Both the position numbers and the translations under genes were made by a program. This document shows positions 9,393-17,440 of a stretch of 64,000 bases of DNA, piece by piece. The DNA comes from Alkalibacterium sp049389645 (lineage in GTDB: Bacteria; Bacillota; Bacilli; Lactobacillales; Carnobacteriaceae_A): the NCBI RefSeq assembly GCF_049389645.1, contig NZ_CP186540.1, positions 2,550,555 through 2,614,554 of the forward strand. Reading direction: 5' to 3'. Every line of letters begins with the position of its first letter. Position 1 is the first letter of the stretch. The notes below the pieces were generated by a model. That model was not told the origin of the DNA, searched no databases, and saw only the letters and a program-made list of their open reading frames with translations.

Positions 9393-9740
9393 ATGGAACT
9401 CGAAAAAACATTACGGTTGAATCGGTTATTCTCATTTTACCGTCCGCTGCTCACTTCCAAACAACAGGAATACATGCAGCTTTATTACGGCGATGACTAC
9501 TCATTGGGAGAAATCGCCGATGCCTTTTCTGTGAGCCGTCAAGCAGTGTACGATAACATCAAACGCTCAGAAGCGATCTTAACTAATTATGAAGAAAAAC
9601 TGCATCTCGTTGAAGACTTCGAGAAAAAGCAAGAAGCTGTGGAACAATTAAGCCAGTACGTACAAGAACATTACAAGAAAGATACTCAGTTGCTTGAATA
9701 TATCCAGGCAATTAATCTAGAGACTCTGAGAGAGGAATGA
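9393..9740 (+). CDS. ylxM: YlxM, SRP-associated helix-turn-helix protein
   Basis: This small protein (115 residues) is encoded immediately before ffh in most Firmicutes and is reported to modulate SRP assembly or GTPase activity. It has a sigma-70 region 4-like helix-turn-helix (YYGDDYSLGEIADAFSVSRQAVYDNIKRSE, about 31-60) followed by a long helix. The frame is open 9 codons upstream, but AAAAGGAG sits 8 bases before the ATG at 9393 and fixes the start. It ends 7 bases before ffh, so the two are translated together. In streptococci it heads the sat (secretion and acid tolerance) operon. Confidence 0.92.
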   Translation: MELEKTLRLNRLFSFYRPLLTSKQQEYMQLYYGDDYSLGEIADAFSVSRQAVYDNIKRSEAILTNYEEKLHLVEDFEKKQEAVEQLSQYVQEHYKKDTQLLEYIQAINLETLREE

Positions 9741-9747
9741 ACCAAAG

Positions 9748-11178
9748 ATGGCATTTGAAGGTTTAACCGGTCGTCTGCAAGATGCCTTTTCCGGATTACG
9801 CAAAAAAGGAAAGGTAACCGAAGCAGATGTCAAAGACGTGATGCGCGAGGTAAGACTTGCTTTACTCGAGGCTGACGTTAACTATAAAGTAGTAAGAGAT
9901 TTTGTGAAAACTGTTCGTGAAAAATCAATGGGAGAAGAAGTTCTCGGTAGTTTGAACGGCGGACAGCAAGTGGTCAAGATCGTTAATGACGAATTAACGG
10001 CATTAATGGGTAGCGAACAGGAGAAAATTATTTTCGCTGAACCAGGTAAAGGTCCAACCGTCTACATGATGACCGGTTTACAAGGGGCAGGTAAAACAAC
10101 CACTGCCGGTAAACTAGCCAACTATCTTCGTAAACACGAAAACAAGAAACCAATGATGGTTGCGGCGGATATTTACCGTCCAGCTGCGATCGACCAGCTC
10201 CAGACAATCGGTCGCGACCTTGATATTCCCGTCTTCAGCATGGGCGATCAGGTCAGCCCGGTAGAGATTGCTACAAAAGGGATCGAAGAAGCGAAAGCGC
10301 AAAACCGTGACGTCGTGATCATTGATACGGCCGGTCGTTTACACATCGATGAAAAATTGATGCATGAACTGGAAGACGTGAAGTCGGCCGTTAACCCGCA
10401 TGAAATCTTCTTAGTCGTTGATGCCATGACTGGGCAGGACGCAGTCAATGTGGCTGATTCATTTAACGAACAATTAAATATTACCAGTGTCATCCTGACC
10501 AAATTAGACGGAGACACACGTGGTGGTGCAGCACTTTCTATTCGTGCCGTTACCAACAAACCGATCAAGTTCACAGGTACCGGCGAGAAGCTGGATGCCT
10601 TCGAACCGTTCTATCCAGATCGTATGGCTAACCGTATCTTAGGCATGGGAGACATCCTGACTTTAATCGAACGTGCCCAGCAGGAAGTCGATGAAGACCG
10701 TGCGGAAGAAATGGCCAAGAAAATGCGTGAGAATCGTTATGATTTCAACGACTTTATCGAACAAATGGACCAGATGCAGAACATGGGACCACTTGAAGAC
10801 ATTATCAAAATGATCCCCGGCATGAACCAGATGCCTGGTGTGGACAAGTTGGAAGTAGATCCGAAAGATATGGCGCATATGAAAGCCATTGTGATGTCCA
10901 TGACGACAGAAGAACGGGAAAATCCGGAACTCTTGTCACAGAAACGTCGTCGCCGTATAGCTAAAGGGTCTGCGCGTGACATTGCGGAAGTTCATCGTCT
11001 GATCAAACAGTTCAAACAATCCAAAGACATGATGGGTAAAATGTCTAAAGGCAACATGGGCGGAATGGAAAAAATGCTCGGTGGCGGAGTCAAAGGTAAA
11101 CTTGGTAAAATGGCCATGAACGGCATGTCAAAAACTAATACCCATAAGAAAAAGAAAAAAATCAGACGTAAGAAATAA
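9748..11178 (+). CDS. ffh: signal recognition particle protein Ffh (SRP54)
   Basis: This GTPase binds signal peptides and 4.5S/scRNA and delivers nascent membrane proteins to FtsY. The 476 residues comprise an N domain (1-85), a G domain with G1 TGLQGAGKTTT at 109-119, DTAGRLH and TKLDGDTRGG, and a methionine-rich M domain (about 300-445) with the RNA-binding stretch RRRRIAKGSA. It ends with a Lys/Arg-rich tail (KKKKKIRRKK). A strong terminator follows within 17 bases, so this is the last gene of the transcription unit that starts at rnc or ftsY. Confidence 0.97.
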   Translation: MAFEGLTGRLQDAFSGLRKKGKVTEADVKDVMREVRLALLEADVNYKVVRDFVKTVREKSMGEEVLGSLNGGQQVVKIVNDELTALMGSEQEKIIFAEPGKGPTVYMMTGLQGAGKTTTAGKLANYLRKHENKKPMMVAADIYRPAAIDQLQTIGRDLDIPVFSMGDQVSPVEIATKGIEEAKAQNRDVVIIDTAGRLHIDEKLMHELEDVKSAVNPHEIFLVVDAMTGQDAVNVADSFNEQLNITSVILTKLDGDTRGGAALSIRAVTNKPIKFTGTGEKLDAFEPFYPDRMANRILGMGDILTLIERAQQEVDEDRAEEMAKKMRENRYDFNDFIEQMDQMQNMGPLEDIIKMIPGMNQMPGVDKLEVDPKDMAHMKAIVMSMTTEERENPELLSQKRRRRIAKGSARDIAEVHRLIKQFKQSKDMMGKMSKGNMGGMEKMLGGGVKGKLGKMAMNGMSKTNTHKKKKKIRRKK

Positions 11179-11194
11179 CAAAAATACGATATTG

Positions 11195-11230
11195 AAAAAG
11201 CAGACGATGTAAGTTTTCGTCTGCTTTTTT
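11195..11230 (+). terminator. Rho-independent terminator after ffh
   Basis: The stem AAAAGCAGACGA / TCGTCTGCTTTT has a 9-nt loop and a run of six T, and closes the rnc-ffh run. Confidence 0.9.
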
Positions 11231-11278
11231 ATTATTTAAATTTGTTTATTTCCTTCTACTGATTTGAAACAGTTACAA

Positions 11279-11328
11279 CAAAAAAACTTCCCCTCCATGT
11301 CTGCGTACCATGGAAGGGAAGTTTTTTT
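11279..11328 (-). terminator. Rho-independent terminator of nox
   Basis: An 18-19 bp stem (AAAAAACTTCCC-CTCCATG and its near complement, one mismatch) surrounds a 9-nt loop. It lies 24 bases past the nox stop on the minus strand, with T-tracts on both strands. Confidence 0.88.
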
Positions 11329-11352
11329 AGTGACAAAAATTTTTTTTAACGA

Positions 11353-12708
11353 TTAGAATAACATATTGTCGCTGCCGTAGGTTTCTCCTAATGCTTGCTG
11401 TGCAAGAACATTAAGAAAGTTCCAAGGGCGGTTAAATTCTGGTTGGAAGAAGAAGTCTGCAAGTGACAACTGCTCCAATGTCCATCCAGCTGTTATAGCA
11501 ACAGAAAGAGTATTGATGGCAGGGGTGATATCATGTGTTGACATCAATTGTGCACCCACGATACGGTGACTGTCTTTTTCAAAATGAACTTTCATCAGGA
11601 CTTTTTCGTCATCTCCCATGAATTTTGGACGTAGTTTTTCTTCCACATATTTACTGTCAACTTCAGCCATCACTGATTCACTGTCAATGTCTTTGACACC
11701 AGTTGAAGCAAATTTATGTGTCAAGAGAGACAGACCGGAAGTACCAGCAACTGCAGGCATTTCCATTTTTTTATCACTCATATTTTTTGCCGCAATAGCT
11801 GCCTGACGACGGGCGTTTGATGCTAAAGGGATCAGTTTCTTGCCGTTTGTTGGAGCGAATGGAATCTTAACGGCATCTCCTGCTGCAAAGATATCTTTTT
11901 GGGATGTTTCCATATACTCATTCACAACGACTGTACCGTCTGTGTCCAATTCCACAATGCCTTCCAGCCATTTGGTATTTGGTCGGACACCCGCAGAAAG
12001 AATGACTGTATCTGCTTCATATTCGCCTTTGTTGGTGATGATTTTTTTCACTTCACCGTTTTCACCGACGATTTCTTTGACCATTTCATCTGTACGGACA
12101 TTGATGCCTGCCTTGCGCATCTCTTCTTCTAGGACATCCGTAAATTCTTTATCCAGATAGGTTTTCAACACACGATCCAGTAGATCAATGACAGTCACTT
12201 CAATGCCAGCTTTTGAGAAAGCTTCCACGACTTCAATTCCAATATAACCGCCACCGACGACAACGACTTTTTTGGACTGTGCCATACGGGATTTGATTTT
12301 TTCAGCCCAATTACGTCCACGGACGTAGAAAGCATTTTCCAGGTCAGTCCCTTGAATTGGCAATTCAAGAGGCATCGCTCCAGGAGAAAGAAATAACTTA
12401 TCGTAGCTTTTCTCTGATTCGCCATCCTCGGATTTAACTGTGATGGTTTTTTCAGTTGGATCTATCCCCACAACATCACTGTTCATATGGACGATTACCC
12501 CTTGTTCTTTAAAAGAGTCTGCTGTCGCATAGTGAAGCTGATCAGCATTTTTGCTGACATCTTCTAAGTAACTTTGGATTCCGCAGGATAAAAACGACGC
12601 GGTAGATCCACGTTCATATAAATGCACCTCAGCATCCGGGTTTTCCTTTAACAGCGTCTCGGTTGCTTCATAACCAGCATGGGACGTTCCAACAACGATA
12701 AATTTCAT
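11353..12708 (-). CDS. nox: FAD-dependent NADH oxidase (probably water-forming)
   Basis: This flavoprotein of the NADH oxidase / CoA-disulfide reductase family probably reduces O2 with NADH, regenerating NAD+ and removing oxygen in the cytosol. The 451 residues hold an N-terminal FAD Rossmann motif (IVVGTSHAGYEA), a redox-active Cys42 in FLSCGI, a second NADH-binding motif VVVVGGGYIGIEVVEAF and the second FAD motif DIFAAGDAV. One redox Cys in SFLSCGI and the length fit H2O-forming Nox of lactic acid bacteria, but CoA-disulfide reductase or peroxidase activity cannot be excluded. RBS AGGAGGAA is 7 bases before the ATG. It is monocistronic, with its own terminator and a long upstream region containing two dyads. 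Confidence 0.88.
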   Translation of the reverse strand: MKFIVVGTSHAGYEATETLLKENPDAEVHLYERGSTASFLSCGIQSYLEDVSKNADQLHYATADSFKEQGVIVHMNSDVVGIDPTEKTITVKSEDGESEKSYDKLFLSPGAMPLELPIQGTDLENAFYVRGRNWAEKIKSRMAQSKKVVVVGGGYIGIEVVEAFSKAGIEVTVIDLLDRVLKTYLDKEFTDVLEEEMRKAGINVRTDEMVKEIVGENGEVKKIITNKGEYEADTVILSAGVRPNTKWLEGIVELDTDGTVVVNEYMETSQKDIFAAGDAVKIPFAPTNGKKLIPLASNARRQAAIAAKNMSDKKMEMPAVAGTSGLSLLTHKFASTGVKDIDSESVMAEVDSKYVEEKLRPKFMGDDEKVLMKVHFEKDSHRIVGAQLMSTHDITPAINTLSVAITAGWTLEQLSLADFFFQPEFNRPWNFLNVLAQQALGETYGSDNMLF

Positions 12709-12731
12709 TTACAAATTCCTCCTATTTTAGT

Positions 12732-12835
12732 AAAGATATGTATAAATAACCACATCTTTGCGCATTCTAACAAAATTCCACTACTATTTGAAGTAATACG
12801 CTCAAGACTTTTATTTAAATACTTAAGTCCTTGAG
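12732..12835 (-). promoter_or_regulatory. two dyad elements upstream of nox
   Basis: AAAGATATG-N10-CACATCTTT (12732-12759, one mismatch) lies 24-51 bases before the nox ATG, where a -10/+1 operator would be. CTCAAGACTT...AAGTCCTTGAG (12801-12835) lies further out. A redox or oxygen regulator would be a natural ligand for the first, but neither matches a consensus I can name. Confidence 0.3.
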
Positions 12836-12983
12836 TACATTAAAAAATAATGGATATCACTTTTTCTAAATCCTCCTCATCTTTACCAAGAAAGGTTGGG
12901 ACAGCATGATGGTTATGCAAATACACAAGAGGTCCACTAACTAAACTCATCAAACAGAACGGTTAGTATCAAAGCTGATTTCG

Positions 12984-13024
12984 AAAAAAAAGCAGGCGAG
13001 AACTTATCTCGGCTGCTTTTCTTT
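12984..13024 (+). terminator. orphan terminator-like hairpin
   Basis: AAAAGCAGgCGAGA-ACTTA-TCTCGgCTGCTTTT carries A-rich and T-rich flanks. No recognisable gene precedes it on either strand between 12709 and 12984; GGTTGGGACAGCATG at about 12894 may be the trace of a lost gene or RNA. It could terminate an unannotated small RNA or be a relic. Confidence 0.55.
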
Positions 13025-13053
13025 ATGGGATTTTTTAACTGGTTTCAGTTTAG

Positions 13054-13350
13054 TTCGGTACTTTGGAGATTATTTCACTTCGCTAATTACCGAATAAAGT
13101 GGCATTCGGTAATTAGCGAAAGACGCTTCATCTCAAAGTGTCGAAGTCTGGCTAGGTTCGGTCGTTAGACTGATCAAAGCTCTCCTAATTACCGAATGAA
13201 GGCACGTTCGGTACTTAGGAGAGCACAAAACTTCTCAAAGTGTCGAAGTTGAGCCAAGTTCGGTAAGTTAAATAACCGTTGAAGCGTCAACTTACCGAAT
13301 ATTCCCCGATTCGGTAAGTTATAGACACACTTAAACAGCTATTTACCGAA
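13054..13350. repeat. intergenic array B, 51-bp period, TTCGGTAA words
   Basis: TTCGGT recurs at 13054, 13105, 13157, 13207, 13259 and 13310 (spacings 51, 52, 50, 52, 51). The reverse word ACCGAA recurs at 13089, 13191, 13294 and 13345 (102, 103, 51). Pairs form extended inverted repeats such as CTAATTACCGAA...TTCGGTAATTAG (13083-13117) and CTCTCCTAATTACCGAA...TTCGGTACTTAGGAGAG (13181-13224). A second word, CTCAAAGTGTCGAAGT, occurs at about 13132 and 13234. No coding potential. The array lies upstream of nox and downstream of the next minus-strand gene. Confidence 0.78.
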
Positions 13351-13496
13351 CTTGCAAGCAGACAGGCAACATGGCTCTGAAGGAGTAAGGTATTCTCCAG
13401 TAATGATTGGTGTGAATCTTTTCTAGAAATACTGTACTATAAGATTTCACCAAAAATTATATGACCGTAAAAACTACTCGATCTACTAAATAGTTG

Positions 13497-13853
13497 TTAA
13501 TTCCAGTCTTCGTACGGATCGATCCAATATTGTTCTTCTTCAACCAGTTTTTTCAGTAGCTCGAGTTCTTCCTCAGATGCTTTTTCGGTGGTGGTTATTA
13601 AATTATTCACTTGTGCGGGAGGGATGCCCAGCATTTTTTCGAGTTCTTCTTGAGTAAGTATGCGTTTGTTGATGTAGTTTTCGATTCTGGCTGTATAGAT
13701 GATCGATTCGATTTCTCGGTCTGACAAGTCTTCGTCTACAGAAAATTCCAGCTTCAATAGTTCTCTAAGAGAAGATATTTCTAGAAGGACACCAATGCCT
13801 CTGGCAAAACCTTTTATCTGGCTCATTATAAAGTCATGATCCTCTATCGTCAT
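13497..13853 (-). CDS. hypothetical acidic alpha-helical protein
   Basis: I do not recognise the family. It has 118 residues, is strongly acidic and almost entirely predicted helical, with a C-terminal Glu-rich helix (ASEEELELLKKLVEEEQYW) and a PYEDWN end. The segment LTQEELEKMLGIPPAQVNNLI resembles a small helix-turn-helix. The open frame extends 36 codons further, but that extension runs through a terminator hairpin (13906-13956). GGAGTGAG precedes the ATG at 13853, so the short form is chosen. No signal peptide or membrane segment. It is probably transcribed alone. Confidence 0.7.
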   Translation of the reverse strand: MTIEDHDFIMSQIKGFARGIGVLLEISSLRELLKLEFSVDEDLSDREIESIIYTARIENYINKRILTQEELEKMLGIPPAQVNNLITTTEKASEEELELLKKLVEEEQYWIDPYEDWN

Positions 13854-13905
13854 TTCACTCACTCCGTTTACTTTTACTATATCATAACGTGCTGTTTCGT
13901 TACGT

Positions 13906-13956
13906 GAAAAAGACTGAAAAGGGAAGGGAATACTCCCATACTTTTCAGTCTTTTTA
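13906..13956 (-). terminator. Rho-independent terminator after the SHOCT protein gene
   Basis: The stem AAAAAGACTGAAAAG / CTTTTCAGTCTTTTT closes a loop that itself contains GGGA...TCCC. It is 10 bases past the upstream gene's stop on the minus strand and is symmetric enough to act both ways. Confidence 0.88.
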
Positions 13957-13965
13957 TACAAACTA

Positions 13966-14199
13966 TTACCTTAAATTGTTCTTTTTCTTCATATATTCTT
14001 CTTCTGATATATTTCCTTTAGCGTACTCTTCATCTAGAATATCTAAAGCCGATTTTTTATTCGTGTGGTAGCCACTTCCTTGTGAGTCTTGTCTAAACAG
14101 TAAATACAAAATAATAATAATGAGTATGATCAAAAATAACCCTCCGAACATCATGGAACTGAATCCTCCTCCAAATAAACCGTACATGTTGTGATACAT
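13966..14199 (-). CDS. small SHOCT-domain membrane protein
   Basis: This 77-residue protein has a short glycine/methionine-rich N-terminus (MYHNMYGLFGGGFSSMMFGG), one transmembrane helix (LFLIILIIIILYLLF) and a C-terminal SHOCT domain (SALDILDEEYAKGNISEEEYMKKKNNL). SHOCT domains are short helical modules at protein ends thought to aid oligomerisation; the cellular role is unknown. GAGGAGG lies 8 bases before the chosen ATG, while the longer frame upstream has no RBS. It has its own terminator. Confidence 0.78.
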   Translation of the reverse strand: MYHNMYGLFGGGFSSMMFGGLFLIILIIIILYLLFRQDSQGSGYHTNKKSALDILDEEYAKGNISEEEYMKKKNNLR

Positions 14200-14376
14200 C
14201 CTATAATCCTCCTCAAATCTTTTACACTGTTTATTATAAGTAAGGACTATGTAGATTTCATGGAGATTTAAATTTAGTTCATTCATTTGTGTTTTTATAA
14301 GTCAAAACATGGTAAGATGTATCATTATGCATATATATATTTATTTATATAAAAATTGAGAGGAGAAGAATCATAC

Positions 14377-14586
14377 TTGAGCAAAAAAAATAATTTTTTA
14401 TTTATCCTAACAACTACACTAAACGGTTTGCTTGCTACAATTTATCTTTCGGACAATTTTCTAGATGGTCCGATGTTATACAGGCGCTTATTTTTAGGCG
14501 GACTGATTTGGTGTATGATCTCATTAGCACTAATCAAACTGTTTCCCGCAAAGTTTGACTGGGGAGATCCAGAAGATCATCTTTAA
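14377..14586 (+). CDS. small two-helix membrane protein
   Basis: This 69-residue protein of unknown function has two hydrophobic segments (FLFILTTTLNGLLATIYL and LFLGGLIWCMISLALIKLF) and an acidic tail DWGDPEDHL. The start is taken as the TTG at 14377, with AGAGGAG 10-11 bases upstream; the next frame-compatible TTG overlaps the RBS itself. No homologue comes to mind. It stands alone before the rpsP promoter. Confidence 0.6.
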   Translation: MSKKNNFLFILTTTLNGLLATIYLSDNFLDGPMLYRRLFLGGLIWCMISLALIKLFPAKFDWGDPEDHL

Positions 14587-14656
14587 ATATGCTTACATAT
14601 ACAAGTTTAAAATCATTAACAACATACATAAATTTCCCTCTGTAAAGAAAAAACAC

Positions 14657-14685
14657 TTGACGAGCTATTCATTACATGATAAGCT
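14657..14685 (+). promoter_or_regulatory. probable rpsP promoter
   Basis: TTGACG (14657-14662), a 17-bp spacer and TAAGCT (14680-14685). The leader that follows has a small hairpin, AGAACT...AGTTCT (about 14706-14730), before the AGGAGG of rpsP. Confidence 0.5.
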
Positions 14686-14781
14686 TACCTTCGTGAGTTT
14701 GAAAGAGAACTAAACTCAATAAAAAAGTTCTTTAAATTAAAAGAATTCCTTATTATCTTATTAACAGGAGGTGCAAGTATA

Positions 14782-15054
14782 ATGGCAGTAAAAATTCGTA
14801 TGAAACGTATGGGTTCAAAAAGAAATCCTTTTTACCGTTTGGTTGTTGCTGATTCTCGTTCACCACGTGATGGACGTATCATTGAACAAGTTGGAACTTA
14901 CAACCCTGTATCAAAACCAGCTGAAGTTAAAATTGACGAAGAACTCGTTATGAAATGGTTGAGAGATGGCGCAAAACCATCAGATACAGTTAAAAACTTA
15001 TTATCACAAAAAGGAATTATGAAAAAATTCCACGATGAGAAATATAGCAAATAA
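14782..15054 (+). CDS. rpsP: 30S ribosomal protein S16
   Basis: This 90-residue ribosomal protein opens with VKIRMKRMGSKRNPFYRLVVADSRSPRDG, the S16 signature region, and has the usual length. It helps fold the 5' domain of 16S rRNA. RBS ACAGGAGGTG is well placed. It is the first gene of the conserved rpsP-khpA-rimM-trmD-rplS cluster. Confidence 0.97.
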   Translation: MAVKIRMKRMGSKRNPFYRLVVADSRSPRDGRIIEQVGTYNPVSKPAEVKIDEELVMKWLRDGAKPSDTVKNLLSQKGIMKKFHDEKYSK

Positions 15055-15076
15055 TTGTTCGAATTAAATGAGTCAC

Positions 15077-15128
15077 TTGAGAAGAAAAGAATGGATAGTT
15101 AAGTATTGACTGTTCCAGTCTTTTCTTC
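15077..15128 (+). other. stem-loop between rpsP and khpA
   Basis: GAAGAAAAGA...GGA and TCC...TCTTTTCTTC can form a long hairpin with a large loop. There is no following T-run, so it is more likely an RNA-stability or processing element than a terminator. It could set different S16 and KhpA levels from one transcript. Confidence 0.4.
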
Positions 15129-15165
15129 ATTCTATATAGAGAGCATTTAAAAAAAGGATGGTATT

Positions 15166-15411
15166 ATGACTGATACAGATATGAGAGATTTAATCAGAAC
15201 CATTGTCGAACCACTAGTAAGTCATCCTGAAGACATTAAATTAGATTTAAAAGACACAGATGACTTTCACGAATATTTGTTGTCTGTTCATTCGGATGAT
15301 GTCGGCCGTGTTATTGGTAAACGTGGACGCATTGCGAAAGCGATAAGATCCATCGTTTACAGTATTCAGTTCGACGGTACTAAACGTGTCCGATTAACAA
15401 TTGTTGATTAA
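15166..15411 (+). CDS. khpA: KH-domain RNA-binding protein KhpA (YlqC)
   Basis: This 81-residue protein contains one KH domain with the GxxG loop in DVGRVIGKRGRIAKAIRSIV (about 46-65). In streptococci and lactobacilli KhpA pairs with KhpB to bind RNA and influence cell division and elongation. Its place between rpsP and rimM is the conserved one. GATGG-type RBS (AAAGGATGG) precedes the ATG. A weak terminator-like hairpin follows. Confidence 0.92.
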   Translation: MTDTDMRDLIRTIVEPLVSHPEDIKLDLKDTDDFHEYLLSVHSDDVGRVIGKRGRIAKAIRSIVYSIQFDGTKRVRLTIVD

Positions 15412-15431
15412 TCAACTGAACAGAAAACCGG

Positions 15432-15460
15432 GGATGGCTCTTTGAGTTCATCCTTTTTTT
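15432..15460 (+). terminator. weak terminator or attenuator between khpA and rimM
   Basis: GGATGgCTC-TTT-GAGttCATCC is followed by seven T. The stem is short with mismatches, so partial termination is more likely than full. Confidence 0.5.
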
Positions 15461-15492
15461 GTATCAATATTGAAAAAAGGAAGGATGCAGTT

Positions 15493-16005
15493 ATGGAATA
15501 TTATGACATTGGTAAAGTGGTCAATACGCACGGCATAAAAGGTGAAGTACGCGTGATCTCAAGCACCACCAATCCCCAAGAGCGTTACTTTAAAGGGGCG
15601 ACTCTGACCTGGTTTGGTAAAGATGGTGAGAGTGAAGAATTAACCGTCCTTACACACCGTAAACATAAAAACTTTGATCTGGTCGTTTTTGAAGGCTATG
15701 ATAATGTCAATTATGTTGAAAAATTTATCGGTGGGACCTTGCGCGTAAGTGAAGACTTATTGCTTGAGTTGCCTGATAACGAATTCTATATTCATGAAGT
15801 TATTGGCAGCAAAGTCATTATTGAAGAATCAGGTGAAGAAATAGGCACTATAAAAGAAATTTTATCTCCTGGAGCTAATGATGTGTGGGTCGTTCAGCGA
15901 CCAAACAAGAAAGATTTACTGCTTCCATATATCGAGTCAGTTATTTTGGATGTGGATATTGAAAACCAAGTGGTGAAAGTCCACATCATGGAAGGGTTAG
16001 ACTAA
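15493..16005 (+). CDS. rimM: ribosome maturation factor RimM
   Basis: This 170-residue protein binds S19 and assists 30S head maturation. The N-terminal RimM domain starts MEYYDIGKVVNTHGIKGEVRV, and a C-terminal PRC barrel spans about 95-168 (EFYIHEVIGSKVI... DVWVVQRPNKKDLLLPYI). The frame is open 17 codons upstream through the hairpin, but AAAGGAAGG before the ATG at 15493 sets the start. Its TAA shares a base with the trmD ATG, so the two are translationally coupled. Confidence 0.95.
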   Translation: MEYYDIGKVVNTHGIKGEVRVISSTTNPQERYFKGATLTWFGKDGESEELTVLTHRKHKNFDLVVFEGYDNVNYVEKFIGGTLRVSEDLLLELPDNEFYIHEVIGSKVIIEESGEEIGTIKEILSPGANDVWVVQRPNKKDLLLPYIESVILDVDIENQVVKVHIMEGLD

Positions 16006-16745
16006 TGATAATAGACGTTGTCACACTCTTTCCTGAAATGTTTGACGGACCGCTTGGTTATTCCATTGTCAAGCGTGCGATCGAAAAAGATATCGTCGAA
16101 GTCAACCGCGTTAATTTCAGACAGTTCGGTAAAGGTAAACACCAGCGGGTCGATGATACGCCTTACGGTGGTGGAGCCGGGATGTTACTTAAACCCGAAC
16201 CATTGTTTGATGCCGTAGATTCGATCAACGAACGTGAGCCCGAAACGAAAAAACGTATCATCTTGATGGATCCAGCCGGTAAACCCTTCAATCAGGCCAT
16301 GGCTGAAGAATTCTCAGGAGAAGAGCATCTGGTGTTCCTGTGTGGGCATTACGAAGGCTATGACGAACGGATTCGTTCCATGGTGACTGATGAGGTCTCT
16401 TTGGGCGATTATGTCCTGACAGGTGGAGAATTGGCCGCTATGGTGATGATCGATGCTACCGTGCGCTTATTACCAGAAGTGTTGGGTAATGCCGATTCAG
16501 CTCAAACCGATTCACATTCCAGCGGCTTACTGGAACACCCGCACTATACGCGTCCGGTGGAATACAGGGGGATGAAGGTTCCTGACGTATTGATGAATGG
16601 TAATCACGGGTTGATTGCCGAATGGCGTCATAAGGAATCTCTTAAACGCACGTTTGAAAGACGACCGGATATGTTGGCATCTTATGATTTATCTGATCAG
16701 GATAAAAAACTTATCGCCGAGTGGAAAACAGAAGAGATGGAGTAA
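16005..16745 (+). CDS. trmD: tRNA (guanine-N1-)-methyltransferase TrmD
   Basis: This enzyme methylates G37 of tRNAs with G at position 36, using S-adenosylmethionine, and prevents frameshifting. The 246 residues include VDDTPYGGGAGMLLKPEP, the trefoil-knot SAM site (LCGHYEGYDERI, SLGDYVLTGGELAAMVMIDA) and a C-terminal domain with HPHYTRPVEYRGM, all typical. It overlaps the rimM stop by one base (TAATG). A separate leader and promoter for rplS follow. Confidence 0.96.
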   Translation: MIIDVVTLFPEMFDGPLGYSIVKRAIEKDIVEVNRVNFRQFGKGKHQRVDDTPYGGGAGMLLKPEPLFDAVDSINEREPETKKRIILMDPAGKPFNQAMAEEFSGEEHLVFLCGHYEGYDERIRSMVTDEVSLGDYVLTGGELAAMVMIDATVRLLPEVLGNADSAQTDSHSSGLLEHPHYTRPVEYRGMKVPDVLMNGNHGLIAEWRHKESLKRTFERRPDMLASYDLSDQDKKLIAEWKTEEME

Positions 16746-16814
16746 AACCGAGTCCATTTCAATCGACTCAGGTGACAGTAATAAAGGAATTTTTAAAGAA
16801 AACAAGTAAAATAC

Positions 16815-16932
16815 CTTTACACCCATATTGTTGTATGGTAGAGTTAATAATTGAGTGGGTAACCACTTTTATTTTCGCAATATTCCGCTGGGACATGCTC
16901 TTTATGAGTGTTGCGCGAGAGGAGATGTAAAA
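16815..16932 (+). ncRNA. probable L19 leader RNA
   Basis: A promoter-like TTTACA-17 bp-TAGAGT begins near 16815. The transcript would hold a hairpin pairing CGCAATATTC (about 16876) with GAGTGTTGCG (about 16907) around CTCTTTATGAG, just before the AGAGGAG of rplS. Position and the CTCTTT..GAG apex recall the L19 autoregulatory leader known in Bacilli. A covariance-model search was not possible, so this is inference. Confidence 0.5.
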
Positions 16933-17289
16933 ATGAACAAATTAATCGATGATATCACAAAAGAACAATTGCGTACTGACTTACCGGACTTCCGTCCAGG
17001 AGACAGCGTTACTATTCATGCACGTATTGTTGAGGGTGAACGTGAACGTATTCAGCTTTTTGAAGGCGTGGTAATCAGCCGTCGTGGTGAAGGAATCAGC
17101 GAAATGTATACTGTTCGTAAAATTTCTTACGGCGTTGGTGTTGAACGTACTTTCCCAGTACATTCACCTCGTGTTGCAAAAATCGAAGTTACTCGTCAAG
17201 GACGTGTACGTCGTGCTAAATTGTACTACTTACGTGAACTACGTGGTAAAGCTGCTCGTATTCCAGAGCGCATCCGTAAAACAAAATAG
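16933..17289 (+). CDS. rplS: 50S ribosomal protein L19
   Basis: This 118-residue ribosomal protein sits at the 30S-50S interface. MNKLIDDITKEQLRTDLPDFRPGD, FEGVVISRRGEGISEMYTVRKIS and the basic C-terminus RAKLYYLRELRGKAARIPERIRK are diagnostic. AGAGGAG precedes the ATG at 16933; the open frame upstream covers the leader RNA and is not coding. A terminator follows within 15 bases. Confidence 0.97.
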   Translation: MNKLIDDITKEQLRTDLPDFRPGDSVTIHARIVEGERERIQLFEGVVISRRGEGISEMYTVRKISYGVGVERTFPVHSPRVAKIEVTRQGRVRRAKLYYLRELRGKAARIPERIRKTK

Positions 17290-17300
17290 TCATATATTTA

Positions 17301-17338
17301 AACATCGTATTCTTTTATTAGAATACGGTGTTTTTTTA
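17301..17338 (+). terminator. Rho-independent terminator after rplS
   Basis: AACAtCGTATTC / GAATACGgTGTT stem, 8-nt loop and seven T. Confidence 0.92.
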
Positions 17339-17440
17339 TGCAAAAATTTCAGAAGTGCTAATATAGACGACTGAGAGCGACCTCTCAGTCACCCTTCTTG
17401 AAGATCTCTTAGTTCTGTGCCGACTCACTGAAACTTATGT

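Noticed and set aside
12880..13020. T-box or other riboswitch before the terminator at 12984
   Set aside because: No T-box sequence, no specifier-loop structure and no downstream biosynthetic gene could be found.
13854..13961. 36-codon N-terminal extension of the acidic hypothetical protein
   Set aside because: It would require translation through the terminator hairpin of the preceding gene, and a good RBS precedes the internal ATG.
16615..16930. frames overlapping the end of trmD and the rplS leader
   Set aside because: They lack RBSs, conflict with trmD, and cover a probable structured leader.
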